Assembly (NCBI RefSeq): GCF_003060825.1
Contig: NZ_CP028922.1
Span: forward strand, 1,536,501 to 1,600,500
Length of the DNA: 64,000 bases
Reading direction: 5' to 3'
Origin: Paenibacillus sp. CAA11
GTDB taxonomy: Bacteria > Bacillota > Bacilli > Paenibacillales > Paenibacillaceae
Shown: one piece after another, positions 25,462 through 33,525 of the stretch
Layout: every line of letters starts with the position of its first letter
Position numbering within the stretch: position 1 is the first letter of the stretch
Notes under the pieces: model-generated
The model's database searches: none
The model's input: only the letters and a program-made list of their open reading frames with translations
What the model was told of the DNA's origin: nothing
Translations under genes and position numbers: made by a program

Positions 25462-26903
25462 TGAAATCACAAGAGAAAGGGATGACAAGAGAAATGAGAA
25501 TACTGCTGTGTACCTACTGGACGTATCCGCATGTCGGCGGCTTGTGCACTTATATTAATAATATAAAAGATGGAATGGAGCGGCTCGGACATAAGGTTGA
25601 TATCTTTGCCCATCATCCTTCCTATACGACCTACTATACAGTCGGTAGATCGGATCAAACTTTTCCTAAACTGCCCATTTGGAGACCTCTCTATAACTAT
25701 ATTCAAGCGCTGTACGCGGAAGCACTGCCTAAGCAAGCGGTAAAAATTATCGAAGTGGAGGCGGAGCGTTACAGCTATGAGGCGGCCTGTTCATTACTCC
25801 GCTTTGAAGATTATGATGTAATTCATGCTCAGGATGTTATATCAGCAGCAGCTCTGTCCAGGATTAAGCCGCCTCATATCCCCTTAATCTCTACCATTCA
25901 TGGCTGGTTTACAAACGAATACAGCTTGGATCACCCGAATAGCGAGGAAGGTACACCCACCTGGGATTATAATCTTCTGCTTGATTATTGGGGGACAACC
26001 GGCTCAGATATTACGATTGTCCCCAGCAAGTGGCTGGGCGGCATATTTGCAGATAAACTTAACGTTCCACCAAGGCAGATTGTTCATATTCCTTATGCAA
26101 TGCACTGGAACGCCCATCCGCCAGAGGACGAAGTTGTCAAGGAGCTCGGTAACGATAAGGATCGTACAGTCATTTCCTGTGTAGCCAGGCTATGCCCGGT
26201 AAAGGGGCAGCATTACTTGCTGGAGGCCTTATCGATGCTGAAGCAGGAGCATCATGATTGGATCTGTTATTTTCTGGGGGATGGGCCTCAAAGGTCGGAG
26301 CTAGAGCAGAAGGCTGAAGAGCTTGGACTTCAGGCTTATGTACGGTTTGTCGGGAACCAAAATAATGTGGCTTCCTGGCTTGAGTATACGGACATTTTCG
26401 TGCTTCCAAGTCTGCAAGATAATTTCCCATTTGCTGTTATGGAGGCCCAATTCTCCGGGAAGGCGGTTGTCGTCACAGATGCTGGAGGAACGGTGGAAAT
26501 GGTAGAACATTTAAGAACTGGATTAATTGCTAATAAAGCTTCTGGGGAATCCCTTTATACGCAAATCAAAAAATTGATGGAAGATGAGGTATTAAGAAAA
26601 CGGCTAGGAGAACAGGCGAGCATATGGGCCAAAAGCGCCTGGTCGATGGACTTAATGATCTCCAGAACGGTGTCAATATATAACGATCTATTGTTCAGCG
26701 AAGGAGGTAAGGCTGTCGTGTCGAGGGAGAATGGACGGCAGATGACAGAACAGGCATTGAAATCAAAATACGCTTTTCTGAATGACAAGGCTTTATCCGG
26801 TGAGGATTTGAAAGTATGGAGGGAAATTCTACAGCGCTTACCGGAAGATTATGTTGTTCCTGATCCGCGGGTGAAAAAACTGATCAAATCCTTGAGTGTA
26901 TGA
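25461..26903 (+). CDS. GT4-family glycosyltransferase (second of the pair)
   Basis: The 480-residue protein repeats the design of its neighbour: MRILLCTYWTYPHVGGLCTYINNI, DVIHAQDVISAAALSRIKPP, VPSKWL, CVARLCPVKGQHYLLEA, FLGDGPQRSEL and EAQFSGKAVVVTDAGGTVE. It has about 75 extra residues at the C-terminus (from KAVVSRENG) that the first copy lacks. The ATG overlaps the preceding stop; ATG at 25494 starts right at the core and is a possible alternative. The two enzymes probably add successive sugars to the same glycan; donor and acceptor are unknown. Confidence 0.87.
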   Translation: MKSQEKGMTREMRILLCTYWTYPHVGGLCTYINNIKDGMERLGHKVDIFAHHPSYTTYYTVGRSDQTFPKLPIWRPLYNYIQALYAEALPKQAVKIIEVEAERYSYEAACSLLRFEDYDVIHAQDVISAAALSRIKPPHIPLISTIHGWFTNEYSLDHPNSEEGTPTWDYNLLLDYWGTTGSDITIVPSKWLGGIFADKLNVPPRQIVHIPYAMHWNAHPPEDEVVKELGNDKDRTVISCVARLCPVKGQHYLLEALSMLKQEHHDWICYFLGDGPQRSELEQKAEELGLQAYVRFVGNQNNVASWLEYTDIFVLPSLQDNFPFAVMEAQFSGKAVVVTDAGGTVEMVEHLRTGLIANKASGESLYTQIKKLMEDEVLRKRLGEQASIWAKSAWSMDLMISRTVSIYNDLLFSEGGKAVVSRENGRQMTEQALKSKYAFLNDKALSGEDLKVWREILQRLPEDYVVPDPRVKKLIKSLSV

Positions 26904-26918
26904 CAAGAATCCAATAAG

Positions 26919-26951
26919 TAAGAGATGACCTGGCCATCTCTTATTTATTTT
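26919..26951. terminator. Terminator between converging GT4 and DUF1796 genes
   Basis: A perfect 9-bp stem TAAGAGATG / CATCTCTTA (26919-26927 with 26935-26943) is followed by TTTATTTTG on the plus strand. The hairpin includes the stop codon of the minus-strand gene, so one element may serve both. Confidence 0.75.
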
Positions 26952-27579
26952 GTGTATTTAAGGAGATGCCTGAGAAGAGCTGATCCCAATAGGGGTCGTT
27001 ACCGCTCCATGTGTTCTCGATGAGGGGGAGAGAGACGGCATACACCTTCTCCAAGGGGCTCTCTACTTCAATCATATGATCTACATGCTCATGGTTAATC
27101 AGAAGGATGGAGAAGTCATGCACGATCAAATTAGATAATACGGTTTGAAGCTCCTCAACGTCCTCCCAGTGGCCGCCGGTTCTAACAAACAGAATGCGAC
27201 GATAGGTTGAGGCCACGGTTAGAAACCGCTGGATCCGCCTGTCCATGATCTGCTTGAACAGATCGTAATCCACCAGGTGGTCCATGGTATTGCGTTCTTT
27301 GGGAAAGTTATGGACTGAAATGATGTTATAGACTTTGTCACGAACGGAGAGATGATGCGGATCGATAAACCCGGCATACTCCAGATGAGATTTGTCCATA
27401 AACCCGGCAAATCTGCATTGCAGTAATTGGTTCACGTCCTTCAAGCTTCGAGAACGCATCCAATCAATGACTCCCGAGAAGGGCCTGAGATTTAGCCTTG
27501 TCAGCTGGGCTGCGGCTAGACAGCTTTCTCCCAGACTAAAAGCAGCATCATAAACTCCTTCCAGCTCATGTTTTTTCAT
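26941..27579 (-). CDS. DUF1796-family putative cysteine peptidase
   Basis: The 212-residue protein shows the DUF1796 start: YDAAFSLGESCLAAAQL with the putative nucleophile Cys, then LRPFSGVIDWMRSRSL, followed by FLTVASTYRRILFVRTGG and LLINHEHVDHMI. The family is described as papain-like putative peptidases and is often found beside glycosyltransferases in spore-formers. ATG at 27579 follows a GAGGAGGAG site. Convergent with the GT4 pair and divergent from the FkbM methyltransferase. Biochemical function is not established. Confidence 0.8.
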   Translation of the reverse strand: MKKHELEGVYDAAFSLGESCLAAAQLTRLNLRPFSGVIDWMRSRSLKDVNQLLQCRFAGFMDKSHLEYAGFIDPHHLSVRDKVYNIISVHNFPKERNTMDHLVDYDLFKQIMDRRIQRFLTVASTYRRILFVRTGGHWEDVEELQTVLSNLIVHDFSILLINHEHVDHMIEVESPLEKVYAVSLPLIENTWSGNDPYWDQLFSGISLNTQNK

Positions 27580-27605
27580 TCTTTTTCTCCTCCTCAATTT
27601 ATAGG

Positions 27606-27624
27606 TATATAGATTGAACTAAAG
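27606..27624 (-). repeat. 19-bp part-copy C of the dispersed repeat, inverted
   Basis: The minus strand reads CTTTAGTTCAATCTATATA, one mismatch from copy A (22713-22731). It is inverted relative to copy B at 27673-27698; the two could fold as a hairpin with a loop of about 50 bases. Confidence 0.7.
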
Positions 27625-27672
27625 TTTTATATTGAACTTTCTATGATCACGGCCTAATACGGCCCGATAACA

Positions 27673-27698
27673 TTCATTTCTTTAGTTCCTTCTATATA
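27673..27698. repeat. 26-bp dispersed repeat, copy B
   Basis: This copy differs from copy A (22706-22731) at one position. It lies in the intergenic region between the divergent DUF1796 and FkbM genes and has no obvious gene attached. Confidence 0.8.
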
Positions 27699-27834
27699 GT
27701 ATATTTAATTCTATTTTCTTAAGATTTGCTTGGACTACAGGGGGACAAAAGGTCCATACCTGCGCGGAGAGGGAAGCATACATTATTAGCAGTCTTCCTT
27801 AAGTCTTTCATCATTCAAAAGGTGGTGTATCAAC

Positions 27835-28596
27835 GTGGAGGAACGAATTGTAGACCTGCAATCAGGAAATCATCATTTTAAGATGAAATTACAGCTTCCC
27901 GGCTTTGTAGAGGATATCATTGCGGAGAGAAAAGGGTGGGAGCCGCATCTAGTCCGCGAATTAAGCAGTCGAATGGAAGATGGAGGTATCTTCCTTGATG
28001 TGGGGGCGAATATCGGTTACCACAGTCTGTATATTGCTGCCGCCAACCCAGCGGCAACCTGTATCAGCTTCGAACCCCATCCTCGTATCTATCATCAATT
28101 TGAAGAGAATATTGCCCTGAATGGACTGCCCAATATTCATGCTTATTGTCAAGCTGTAGGCCAGACTGCAGGCACGCTTCCATTCTATATGCAGGATGAC
28201 TCCTGCTATAACCGGGCTCTATCTTCATCTATTTGTTACGAGGTACTGCAAAATGGCACATCGATGATCGAGGTGCCTGTCGTGCCACTGGATGAGGCTC
28301 TGACTGATGAGCAGAAGAAGAAAGTCAAGGTGTTGAAGGTGGATACACAGGGCGTGGAATACGAGGTCTTTGCAGGAGCACAGCGGCTGCTTGAAATTGC
28401 GCGGCCTATCGTAACCTTCGAGCACCATCCTTACGCTAGCCACAATTTAGCGGATACGCTAGAGCTGCTGCCTGATTACAGGGTTTATCGGATATACTCA
28501 TGGTTCGGAGGAACAAAGCCCTTTGATGAAGCCGATCCGGAGATGTATGTGGATGAGCTTGATTTGTTGTGTATTCCTAATGAATTAAGCGTGTAG
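27835..28596 (+). CDS. FkbM-family methyltransferase
   Basis: The 253-residue protein has the SAM-binding FLDVGANIGYHSLYIA motif (residues about 53-68), CISFEPHPRIYHQFEENIALN and KVLKVDTQGVEYEVFAGA, all typical of FkbM-type O-methyltransferases that often modify sugars or glycans. GTG start with AAAGGTGG about 9 bases before it. As the last gene of the glycan cluster it may methylate the product made by the GT61 and GT4 enzymes. A terminator follows. Confidence 0.88.
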   Translation: MEERIVDLQSGNHHFKMKLQLPGFVEDIIAERKGWEPHLVRELSSRMEDGGIFLDVGANIGYHSLYIAAANPAATCISFEPHPRIYHQFEENIALNGLPNIHAYCQAVGQTAGTLPFYMQDDSCYNRALSSSICYEVLQNGTSMIEVPVVPLDEALTDEQKKKVKVLKVDTQGVEYEVFAGAQRLLEIARPIVTFEHHPYASHNLADTLELLPDYRVYRIYSWFGGTKPFDEADPEMYVDELDLLCIPNELSV

Positions 28597-28608
28597 CTGC
28601 GAATATGA

Positions 28609-28635
28609 GCGCCGGCGAAATCCCGGCGTTTTTTT
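28609..28635 (+). terminator. Terminator after the FkbM gene
   Basis: CGCCGG (28610-28615) pairs with CCGGCG (28623-28628) and is followed by seven T. It lies 13 bases after the stop codon. Confidence 0.85.
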
Positions 28636-28689
28636 AATAGAAATCCTTATTGTGCCTTATGTGTAGGCTGTGCTAGAATCTAGCAGTCA

Positions 28690-28713
28690 GTAAAATTAAT
28701 TTTACCGGTAAAA
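28690..28713. promoter_or_regulatory. Overlapping palindromes, probable operator of the winged-helix regulator
   Basis: Two perfect palindromes overlap: GTAAAATTAATTTTAC (28690-28705) and TTTTACCGGTAAAA (28700-28713), giving three TTTTAC half-sites. They end 14 bases before the regulator start, over the ribosome site region. This is the position and symmetry expected for self-regulation by a dimeric winged-helix protein. Confidence 0.65.
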
Positions 28714-28727
28714 AGAAGGGAGATGTC

Positions 28728-29348
28728 TTGTTGGAGCCTACTGGCGTCTATATCATTCGTACCCATGAGCAGCTAAAGGCCCTATCGGACCCGCTGCGAA
28801 CCAAGATTCTGATGAACCTGGTTAAGGGGCCGTATACCGGCCAGCAGCTGGCAGAGCAGATGGGCATAACTCGGAACAACATCTATTTTCACCTGAAGGA
28901 GCTTGAGAAGCATGGTGTCATTCAAGTTGTGAAGCGTGAGGAGAAGAATGGGATTATGCAAAAGTACTACCGGGCCGTATCCGGCCGGTTTATCCCTGAG
29001 GAGCATCTGCTTCCAAGTCTGGATCTCGTAGAGACCTCAAGACAGGTGTTTATGGAGACAGTACAGCTGACTCGGGAGAAGATCCAGCTTGCGCCGGGCG
29101 CTTCATTTGCCTTGGACAGTTCGAACCAGGAACAGTGGAAGAACATAGCCGGTACGTATCAATTTTACGGCACTGCCGGGAGCTTCACTGCTTTTTTGAA
29201 CGACTTTAAGGCTTTGGTAGAGAAGCACTTCAGCAAGACAGCGCAGGGAACCCAAGAGGAGAGAAGCTATTATATGTCTCTTGTTGCTTTTCAAGATAGC
29301 CAGGAGACTAGGTCTAGTGAAGCCGCGAAAGGGAGGATTAAAGGATGA
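28728..29348 (+). CDS. ArsR-like winged-helix transcriptional regulator
   Basis: The 206-residue protein has an N-terminal winged helix of the ArsR/HTH_20 type: LKALSDPLRTKILMNLVKG, GQQLAEQMGITRNNIYFHL, LEKHGVIQVVKREEKNGIM and KYYRAV. The remaining 130 residues are a helical domain without a recognised fold and probably hold the ligand site. No Cys-rich metal site was seen. Start TTG at 28728 or TTG at 28731, after GGGAG. The stop overlaps the MBL gene (ATGA), and a palindromic operator lies just upstream, so it probably controls its own operon. Confidence 0.82.
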   Translation: MLEPTGVYIIRTHEQLKALSDPLRTKILMNLVKGPYTGQQLAEQMGITRNNIYFHLKELEKHGVIQVVKREEKNGIMQKYYRAVSGRFIPEEHLLPSLDLVETSRQVFMETVQLTREKIQLAPGASFALDSSNQEQWKNIAGTYQFYGTAGSFTAFLNDFKALVEKHFSKTAQGTQEERSYYMSLVAFQDSQETRSSEAAKGRIKG

Positions 29349-30136
29349 CAAGTCTGCCGAAGGACCCATGGTTTACCATAACTGCATTAGATAAGGATAC
29401 ATATGCTATAAGCGAGTACGGTCATTGGGAGAAGGTGCATTCCTATTTAATTCTCGGGACAGAGCGTGCAGCACTGATTGATACGGGTACCGGGATTGAT
29501 CATATGAAGCGGGTAACCGATCAGCTAACCAGCCTGCCGATCATCGTGCTGACGACGCATGTCCATTGGGACCATATCGGAAGTCATGGAGAATATGATA
29601 ACATATGGGTTCATGAAGCCGAAGAACAGTGGCTCGTTCAAGGGATTCCCGGTTTGTCCATAGAGCAGATCCGGCATGATGTATCCCGGGATATTACCAA
29701 GCCGCTGCCGCTGGATTTCAGTGCTGCTTCATATGAGCCATTTCGGGGAGAACCCTCAGGGCTGCTGCGTGATCAGGACCCTATTGAGCTAGGAAATCGT
29801 CAGCTTACCGTTTTTCATACACCAGGCCATTCTCCCGGACATCTTTCCTTTCTGGATCAGAGCAGGGGCTATTTATTCACAGGTGATCTGCTGTACAGTG
29901 ACACGCCTATCTATGCTTTCTATCCGACAACAGAGCCGGCAGCCTTGGTGAGTTCTCTAGAACGCATCTCGGATTTGCGGGGAGTGACGAAGATTTACGG
30001 CGGGCACAACAAGCTTGGGTTGGAGCCAGAGCTGCTGGTTGAGGTCAGACAGGCAGTGCAGGAGCTGCGTGAGCGGAACTGCATCCGGCATGGAACAGGA
30101 ATTCATAATTTTAGAGGATTCAGTGTCCATTTTTAA
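29345..30136 (+). CDS. MBL-fold metallo-hydrolase
   Basis: The 263-residue protein has the metallo-beta-lactamase fold ligands: THVHWDHIGSH near residue 73 (HxHxDH), HTPGHSPGH near residue 160, the bridging Asp in FTGDLLY and a late YGGHN His. It resembles glyoxalase-II-type or lactonase-type hydrolases; no specific subgroup is clear. It is translationally coupled to the regulator (4-base overlap), which suggests the regulator senses its substrate or product. Confidence 0.85.
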   Translation: MTSLPKDPWFTITALDKDTYAISEYGHWEKVHSYLILGTERAALIDTGTGIDHMKRVTDQLTSLPIIVLTTHVHWDHIGSHGEYDNIWVHEAEEQWLVQGIPGLSIEQIRHDVSRDITKPLPLDFSAASYEPFRGEPSGLLRDQDPIELGNRQLTVFHTPGHSPGHLSFLDQSRGYLFTGDLLYSDTPIYAFYPTTEPAALVSSLERISDLRGVTKIYGGHNKLGLEPELLVEVRQAVQELRERNCIRHGTGIHNFRGFSVHF

Positions 30137-30314
30137 AAATGAAGGAATTGTTATGTTTTTTAACTTCATTGTGACCTAATCTTAAGAAACGGTCCCTATA
30201 ATCATTAAAGTGAACAAATAATATAAACATAGAAATAGAGAGGCAGAAGGAACGAAATGAAAGACAACACAGCATGGCAATTGAGCCGCAGGATGGGTAG
30301 AGGGTGCGATAATT

Positions 30315-32174
30315 ATGCCTGAGCCGCTGCATGCTAAAGACCGTTATATGGCAGGACTGGACGGGCTTCGCGCTCTTGCCGTCATAGCCGTCGTCATTTA
30401 TCACTTGAATTCCAGCTGGGCACCGGGAGGTCTGCTTGGTGTCAGTGTATTTTTTGTATTATCCGGTTATCTCATTACAGATATTTTGCTAGCGAAGAAG
30501 GAGGAGCTGGGACATTTTGATCTTAAGGACTTCTGGCTGAGAAGGGCTAGGCGGCTCCTGCCCGCCATGCTGAGTATGCTGCTTGTGGTCATTTTTTGGG
30601 CAGCCTTGTTTGGTCGGGACCATCTTTCGGCTATGCGGGGGGATGTTCCGGCTGCTCTGCTTTACATAAGCAACTGGTGGTTTATCTTTCATAAAGTTTC
30701 CTATTTTGATAGCTTTGGGCCGTTATCTCCACTTGGGCACCTGTGGTCACTTGCTGTTGAAGAGCAATTCTATCTTATCTGGCCGCTGGTGCTCGGCATC
30801 GCGCTGTATTTTGGTTTGAAAAAGGGGAAGCTTGCCCTATGGATGCTGGGAGCCGCTTTGATCTCAGCTCTGGCTATGGCCCTTCTCTATTCTCCAGGGA
30901 CCGATCCGAGCCGTGTCTACTATGGAACAGACACCCGGATATTCTCTCTCCTATGCGGCGCTGCGCTTGCAGCGGTGTGGCCCAGCCGCAAGCTTAAGCC
31001 GAGCGTATCCCAATCCGCCCGGAATATTCTTGATCTAGCCGGTGCTGCTACCCTTGTGGCGGCAGGCTACATGGTGTTGAAGACTAATGAATACCAGCCG
31101 TTCCTCTACAGGGGCGGTTTACTCCTGCTCTCGATAGCTGCTGCGGTAACAGTGGCGGCTATCGCCCACCCAGCAGGAAGGCTTGGCCAATGCCTGGCAT
31201 GGGCTCCGCTTCGCTGGATCGGCGTGCGCTCATACGGCTTGTACCTGTGGCATTATCCGGTCATCGTCATGACCACGCCTTCGGTCAGCACGGGACCAGT
31301 CAGCCTGATCCGGGTCCTTCTTCAAGTTTTGGCTAGCCTGATTCTCGCAGCCTTATCCTGGCACTATATCGAAGAGCCTATCCGCCATGGGGCGATGGGC
31401 AGACTCTGGAGCAGGGCAAGAGTGCTGGTAGGAAAGCCTGGCGGAATAAGGAAAGCTTCGGCTGCTGGTGCCGCTGTGCTTCTCGTTGTGTTCCTGGCTG
31501 TATTTGCGGTCTATCATTCGCCTTCTGCGAACCCATCGGAACAGACAGCGACAGTGACGCATGAAGCTGCTCCACCGGTGAATACGCAGCCGGCCCCTGG
31601 AAGTGAGCCTACCAACGTTACGGAGCAGAGTGCTTTAGGGGCTGCACATTCGGCTGAGGTCGCGGGTCATCCAGCAGAACGCGGGCTCGTAAGCGGCGAA
31701 GGGATTACGGCCATTGGCGATTCCGTTATGCTGGATGCTAAGTCGGAGCTGGAGAAGCGGCTGCCGGGCATAACTGTTGACGGCATGGTTGGACGTCAAA
31801 TGTCGGAGGTGGCTGAGGTCGTGGAGCAGCTGAAGACGGACGATAAATTGGGGGAAATGGTTATTATTGAGGTAGGAACGAACGGAGCATTTACCAGCAA
31901 ACAGCTGCAGAAGCTGATTGATAGTATGAGCGGCGTAAAGCATATTTTTCTGGTCAATACCCGTGTGCCACGCCCTTGGCAGTCAGTGGTCAATGAGACG
32001 CTAGAAAAGACGGCCGCAGGCTCAGAACGCGTCACTCTCCTTGACTGGTTCTCGGCGAGCGAAGGGAAGGACGAATATTTCGGCAAGGATGGGGTGCATT
32101 TAGGGCGCAGCGGCTCGGAAGCTTACGCCCATTTAATAGCGGTAGCCATCCATGACCAACTGAAGATAAAATAA
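30315..32174 (+). CDS. OatA-like acyltransferase (acyltransferase 3 plus SGNH domain)
   Basis: The 619-residue protein has an acyltransferase-3 membrane domain with about ten to eleven helices: GLDGLRALAVIAVVIYHL, GVSVFFVLSGYLITDIL, WSLAVEEQFYLIWP and HYIEEPIRHG. It is followed by a Pro/Thr-rich linker and an outer SGNH esterase-like domain with AIGDSVML near residue 468, VGTNGAF and DGVHLG near residue 595. This is the OatA peptidoglycan O-acetyltransferase layout, which gives lysozyme resistance; teichoic acid or exopolysaccharide acetylation is also possible. The ATG at 30315 has GAGGGTG before it. Confidence 0.87.
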   Translation: MPEPLHAKDRYMAGLDGLRALAVIAVVIYHLNSSWAPGGLLGVSVFFVLSGYLITDILLAKKEELGHFDLKDFWLRRARRLLPAMLSMLLVVIFWAALFGRDHLSAMRGDVPAALLYISNWWFIFHKVSYFDSFGPLSPLGHLWSLAVEEQFYLIWPLVLGIALYFGLKKGKLALWMLGAALISALAMALLYSPGTDPSRVYYGTDTRIFSLLCGAALAAVWPSRKLKPSVSQSARNILDLAGAATLVAAGYMVLKTNEYQPFLYRGGLLLLSIAAAVTVAAIAHPAGRLGQCLAWAPLRWIGVRSYGLYLWHYPVIVMTTPSVSTGPVSLIRVLLQVLASLILAALSWHYIEEPIRHGAMGRLWSRARVLVGKPGGIRKASAAGAAVLLVVFLAVFAVYHSPSANPSEQTATVTHEAAPPVNTQPAPGSEPTNVTEQSALGAAHSAEVAGHPAERGLVSGEGITAIGDSVMLDAKSELEKRLPGITVDGMVGRQMSEVAEVVEQLKTDDKLGEMVIIEVGTNGAFTSKQLQKLIDSMSGVKHIFLVNTRVPRPWQSVVNETLEKTAAGSERVTLLDWFSASEGKDEYFGKDGVHLGRSGSEAYAHLIAVAIHDQLKIK

Positions 32175-32365
32175 TGAAATGGCAAATATGCGGCAGCTGT
32201 TCTTAATCGACTAAGGCAGCTGCTGCTGCTGTATATAGGTGTGGTTAGCCACCACCGCATTTGCCCGATTCTCAGGTAGCGGGTAAAATGAAATTTGGCG
32301 CTTATGTTCCGTGAGATAATCACCTTATAACACAGGTTTGGATCCTGAAGAAATGGGGGGAGAGA

Positions 32366-32725
32366 ATGACAAGCAGACCGAGTCCGATATGTGAGAGCAA
32401 GGAAGCATGCCCGGTAGAATATACCCTTGATGTAATCGGTGGAAAGTGGAAGGGGATTTTGCTCTACCATTTGATTGAGGGAAAGAAGCGCTTCAACGAG
32501 TTTCGGAGAATTTGCCCGTCTATTACCCAGCGTATGCTGACACTTCAGCTTCGTGAGCTGGAGAAGGATGGTCTGGTTCACCGGGAGGTGTACCAGCAGG
32601 TTCCACCGAAGGTAGAATACTCACTTACTTCCTTTGGCAGAACGATTATTCCCATTATCCTGATGATGAAGCAGTGGGGAGAAACCTACAAAGGAACAAA
32701 GCAGGCTGCCGGTGATGAGCAATGA
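32366..32725 (+). CDS. HxlR-family transcriptional regulator
   Basis: The 119-residue protein is a DUF24/HxlR winged helix: CPVEYTLDVIGGKWKGILLYHL with the family N-terminal Cys, then RFNEFRRICPSITQRMLTLQLRELEKDGLVHREVY and YSLTSFGRTIIPI. Many HxlR proteins sense aldehydes or disulfide stress through that Cys. GGGGGGAGAG precedes the ATG. The stop lies 58 bases before the HAD gene (or overlaps its longer form), so they are probably one operon. Confidence 0.92.
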   Translation: MTSRPSPICESKEACPVEYTLDVIGGKWKGILLYHLIEGKKRFNEFRRICPSITQRMLTLQLRELEKDGLVHREVYQQVPPKVEYSLTSFGRTIIPIILMMKQWGETYKGTKQAAGDEQ

Positions 32726-32783
32726 TGAAGAGCTTGTGTGGATAGAAGAACCTAACCTAAGGATAAGGAAGGTAGAACAAGCG

Positions 32784-33470
32784 ATGAATAATATACAGAG
32801 ACTTAAGAAGCCGCAGGCAATGATCTTTGATATGGACGGGACGCTCTTCCAGACGGAGACACTGCTTCTGCCTGCCTATTACCGGTTATTTGACCGACTT
32901 CGCGAGGAAGGGCTTTACCATGGAGAGACACCGCCGGAAGAGAGAATCCTGAACAGTCTTGGCATGCTGCTGGAGGAAATATGGATGAATGTGATGCCAG
33001 AACAGGACCTCGCTGTGCATCGTCGTGCGGATGAGCTCCTGCTTGAGCTGGAGATCGAAGGGCTTAAGGAGAACTCCAGCCAGCTGTATCCGCAGGTAGA
33101 ATCCACTTTAAGAGCTCTGAAGGAGCAAGGTGTGCGGCTCTTTGTCGCTAGTAACGGATTGGAGCATTATGTAAAAGGTGTAGCTGATGCGCATCGCATC
33201 TTCCCGTTGTTCGAGGGGATCTACAGTGCAGGGGAGCATCAGACGCGTTCAAAGGTGGACCTCGTGAAGCTACTTCTGAACAACCACGGAATTGATCGCG
33301 CATGGATGGTGGGCGACCGCTCGTCCGACGTGGAAGCCGGCAAGAGGAACGGGCAGACCGTAATAGGCTGCAATTATGCCGGATTCGGCAAAAGCGACGA
33401 GCTGTCAGGCTCGGATGCGATGATCACGGAATTTGGGCAGCTGCTGCAATTATATCAGGAAGCTGAATAG
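32784..33470 (+). CDS. HAD-superfamily hydrolase
   Basis: The protein of about 228 residues has the HAD motifs: FDMDGTLF (motif I), VASNG (motif II Ser/Thr type), the conserved Lys in RSKVDLV and GDRSSDVEAGK (motif IV), with a helical cap between motifs I and II. It is a phosphatase of the phosphoglycolate-phosphatase/PpaX type; the substrate is not evident. ATG at 32784 is preferred (AAGGAAGG before it, short N-terminus). An in-frame ATG at 32715 would overlap the HxlR gene. A bidirectional terminator follows. Confidence 0.85.
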   Translation: MNNIQRLKKPQAMIFDMDGTLFQTETLLLPAYYRLFDRLREEGLYHGETPPEERILNSLGMLLEEIWMNVMPEQDLAVHRRADELLLELEIEGLKENSSQLYPQVESTLRALKEQGVRLFVASNGLEHYVKGVADAHRIFPLFEGIYSAGEHQTRSKVDLVKLLLNNHGIDRAWMVGDRSSDVEAGKRNGQTVIGCNYAGFGKSDELSGSDAMITEFGQLLQLYQEAE

Positions 33471-33473
33471 TCT

Positions 33474-33525
33474 ATAGCAGCAGGAAGCCGCCATAACGAT
33501 ACGGCGGCTTCCTGCTGCTATTTTT
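33474..33525. terminator. Very strong bidirectional terminator between HAD and YheC-type genes
   Basis: A perfect 19-bp stem (33474-33492 with 33503-33521) with a ten-base loop is followed by TTTT on the plus strand. It overlaps the end of the minus-strand YheC-type gene and lies between converging genes. Confidence 0.93.

Noticed and set aside
32180..32240. GCAGCTG-containing inverted repeat after the OatA-like gene as a terminator
   Set aside because: GCAGCTG is itself nearly symmetrical, the loop is long and no T tract follows.
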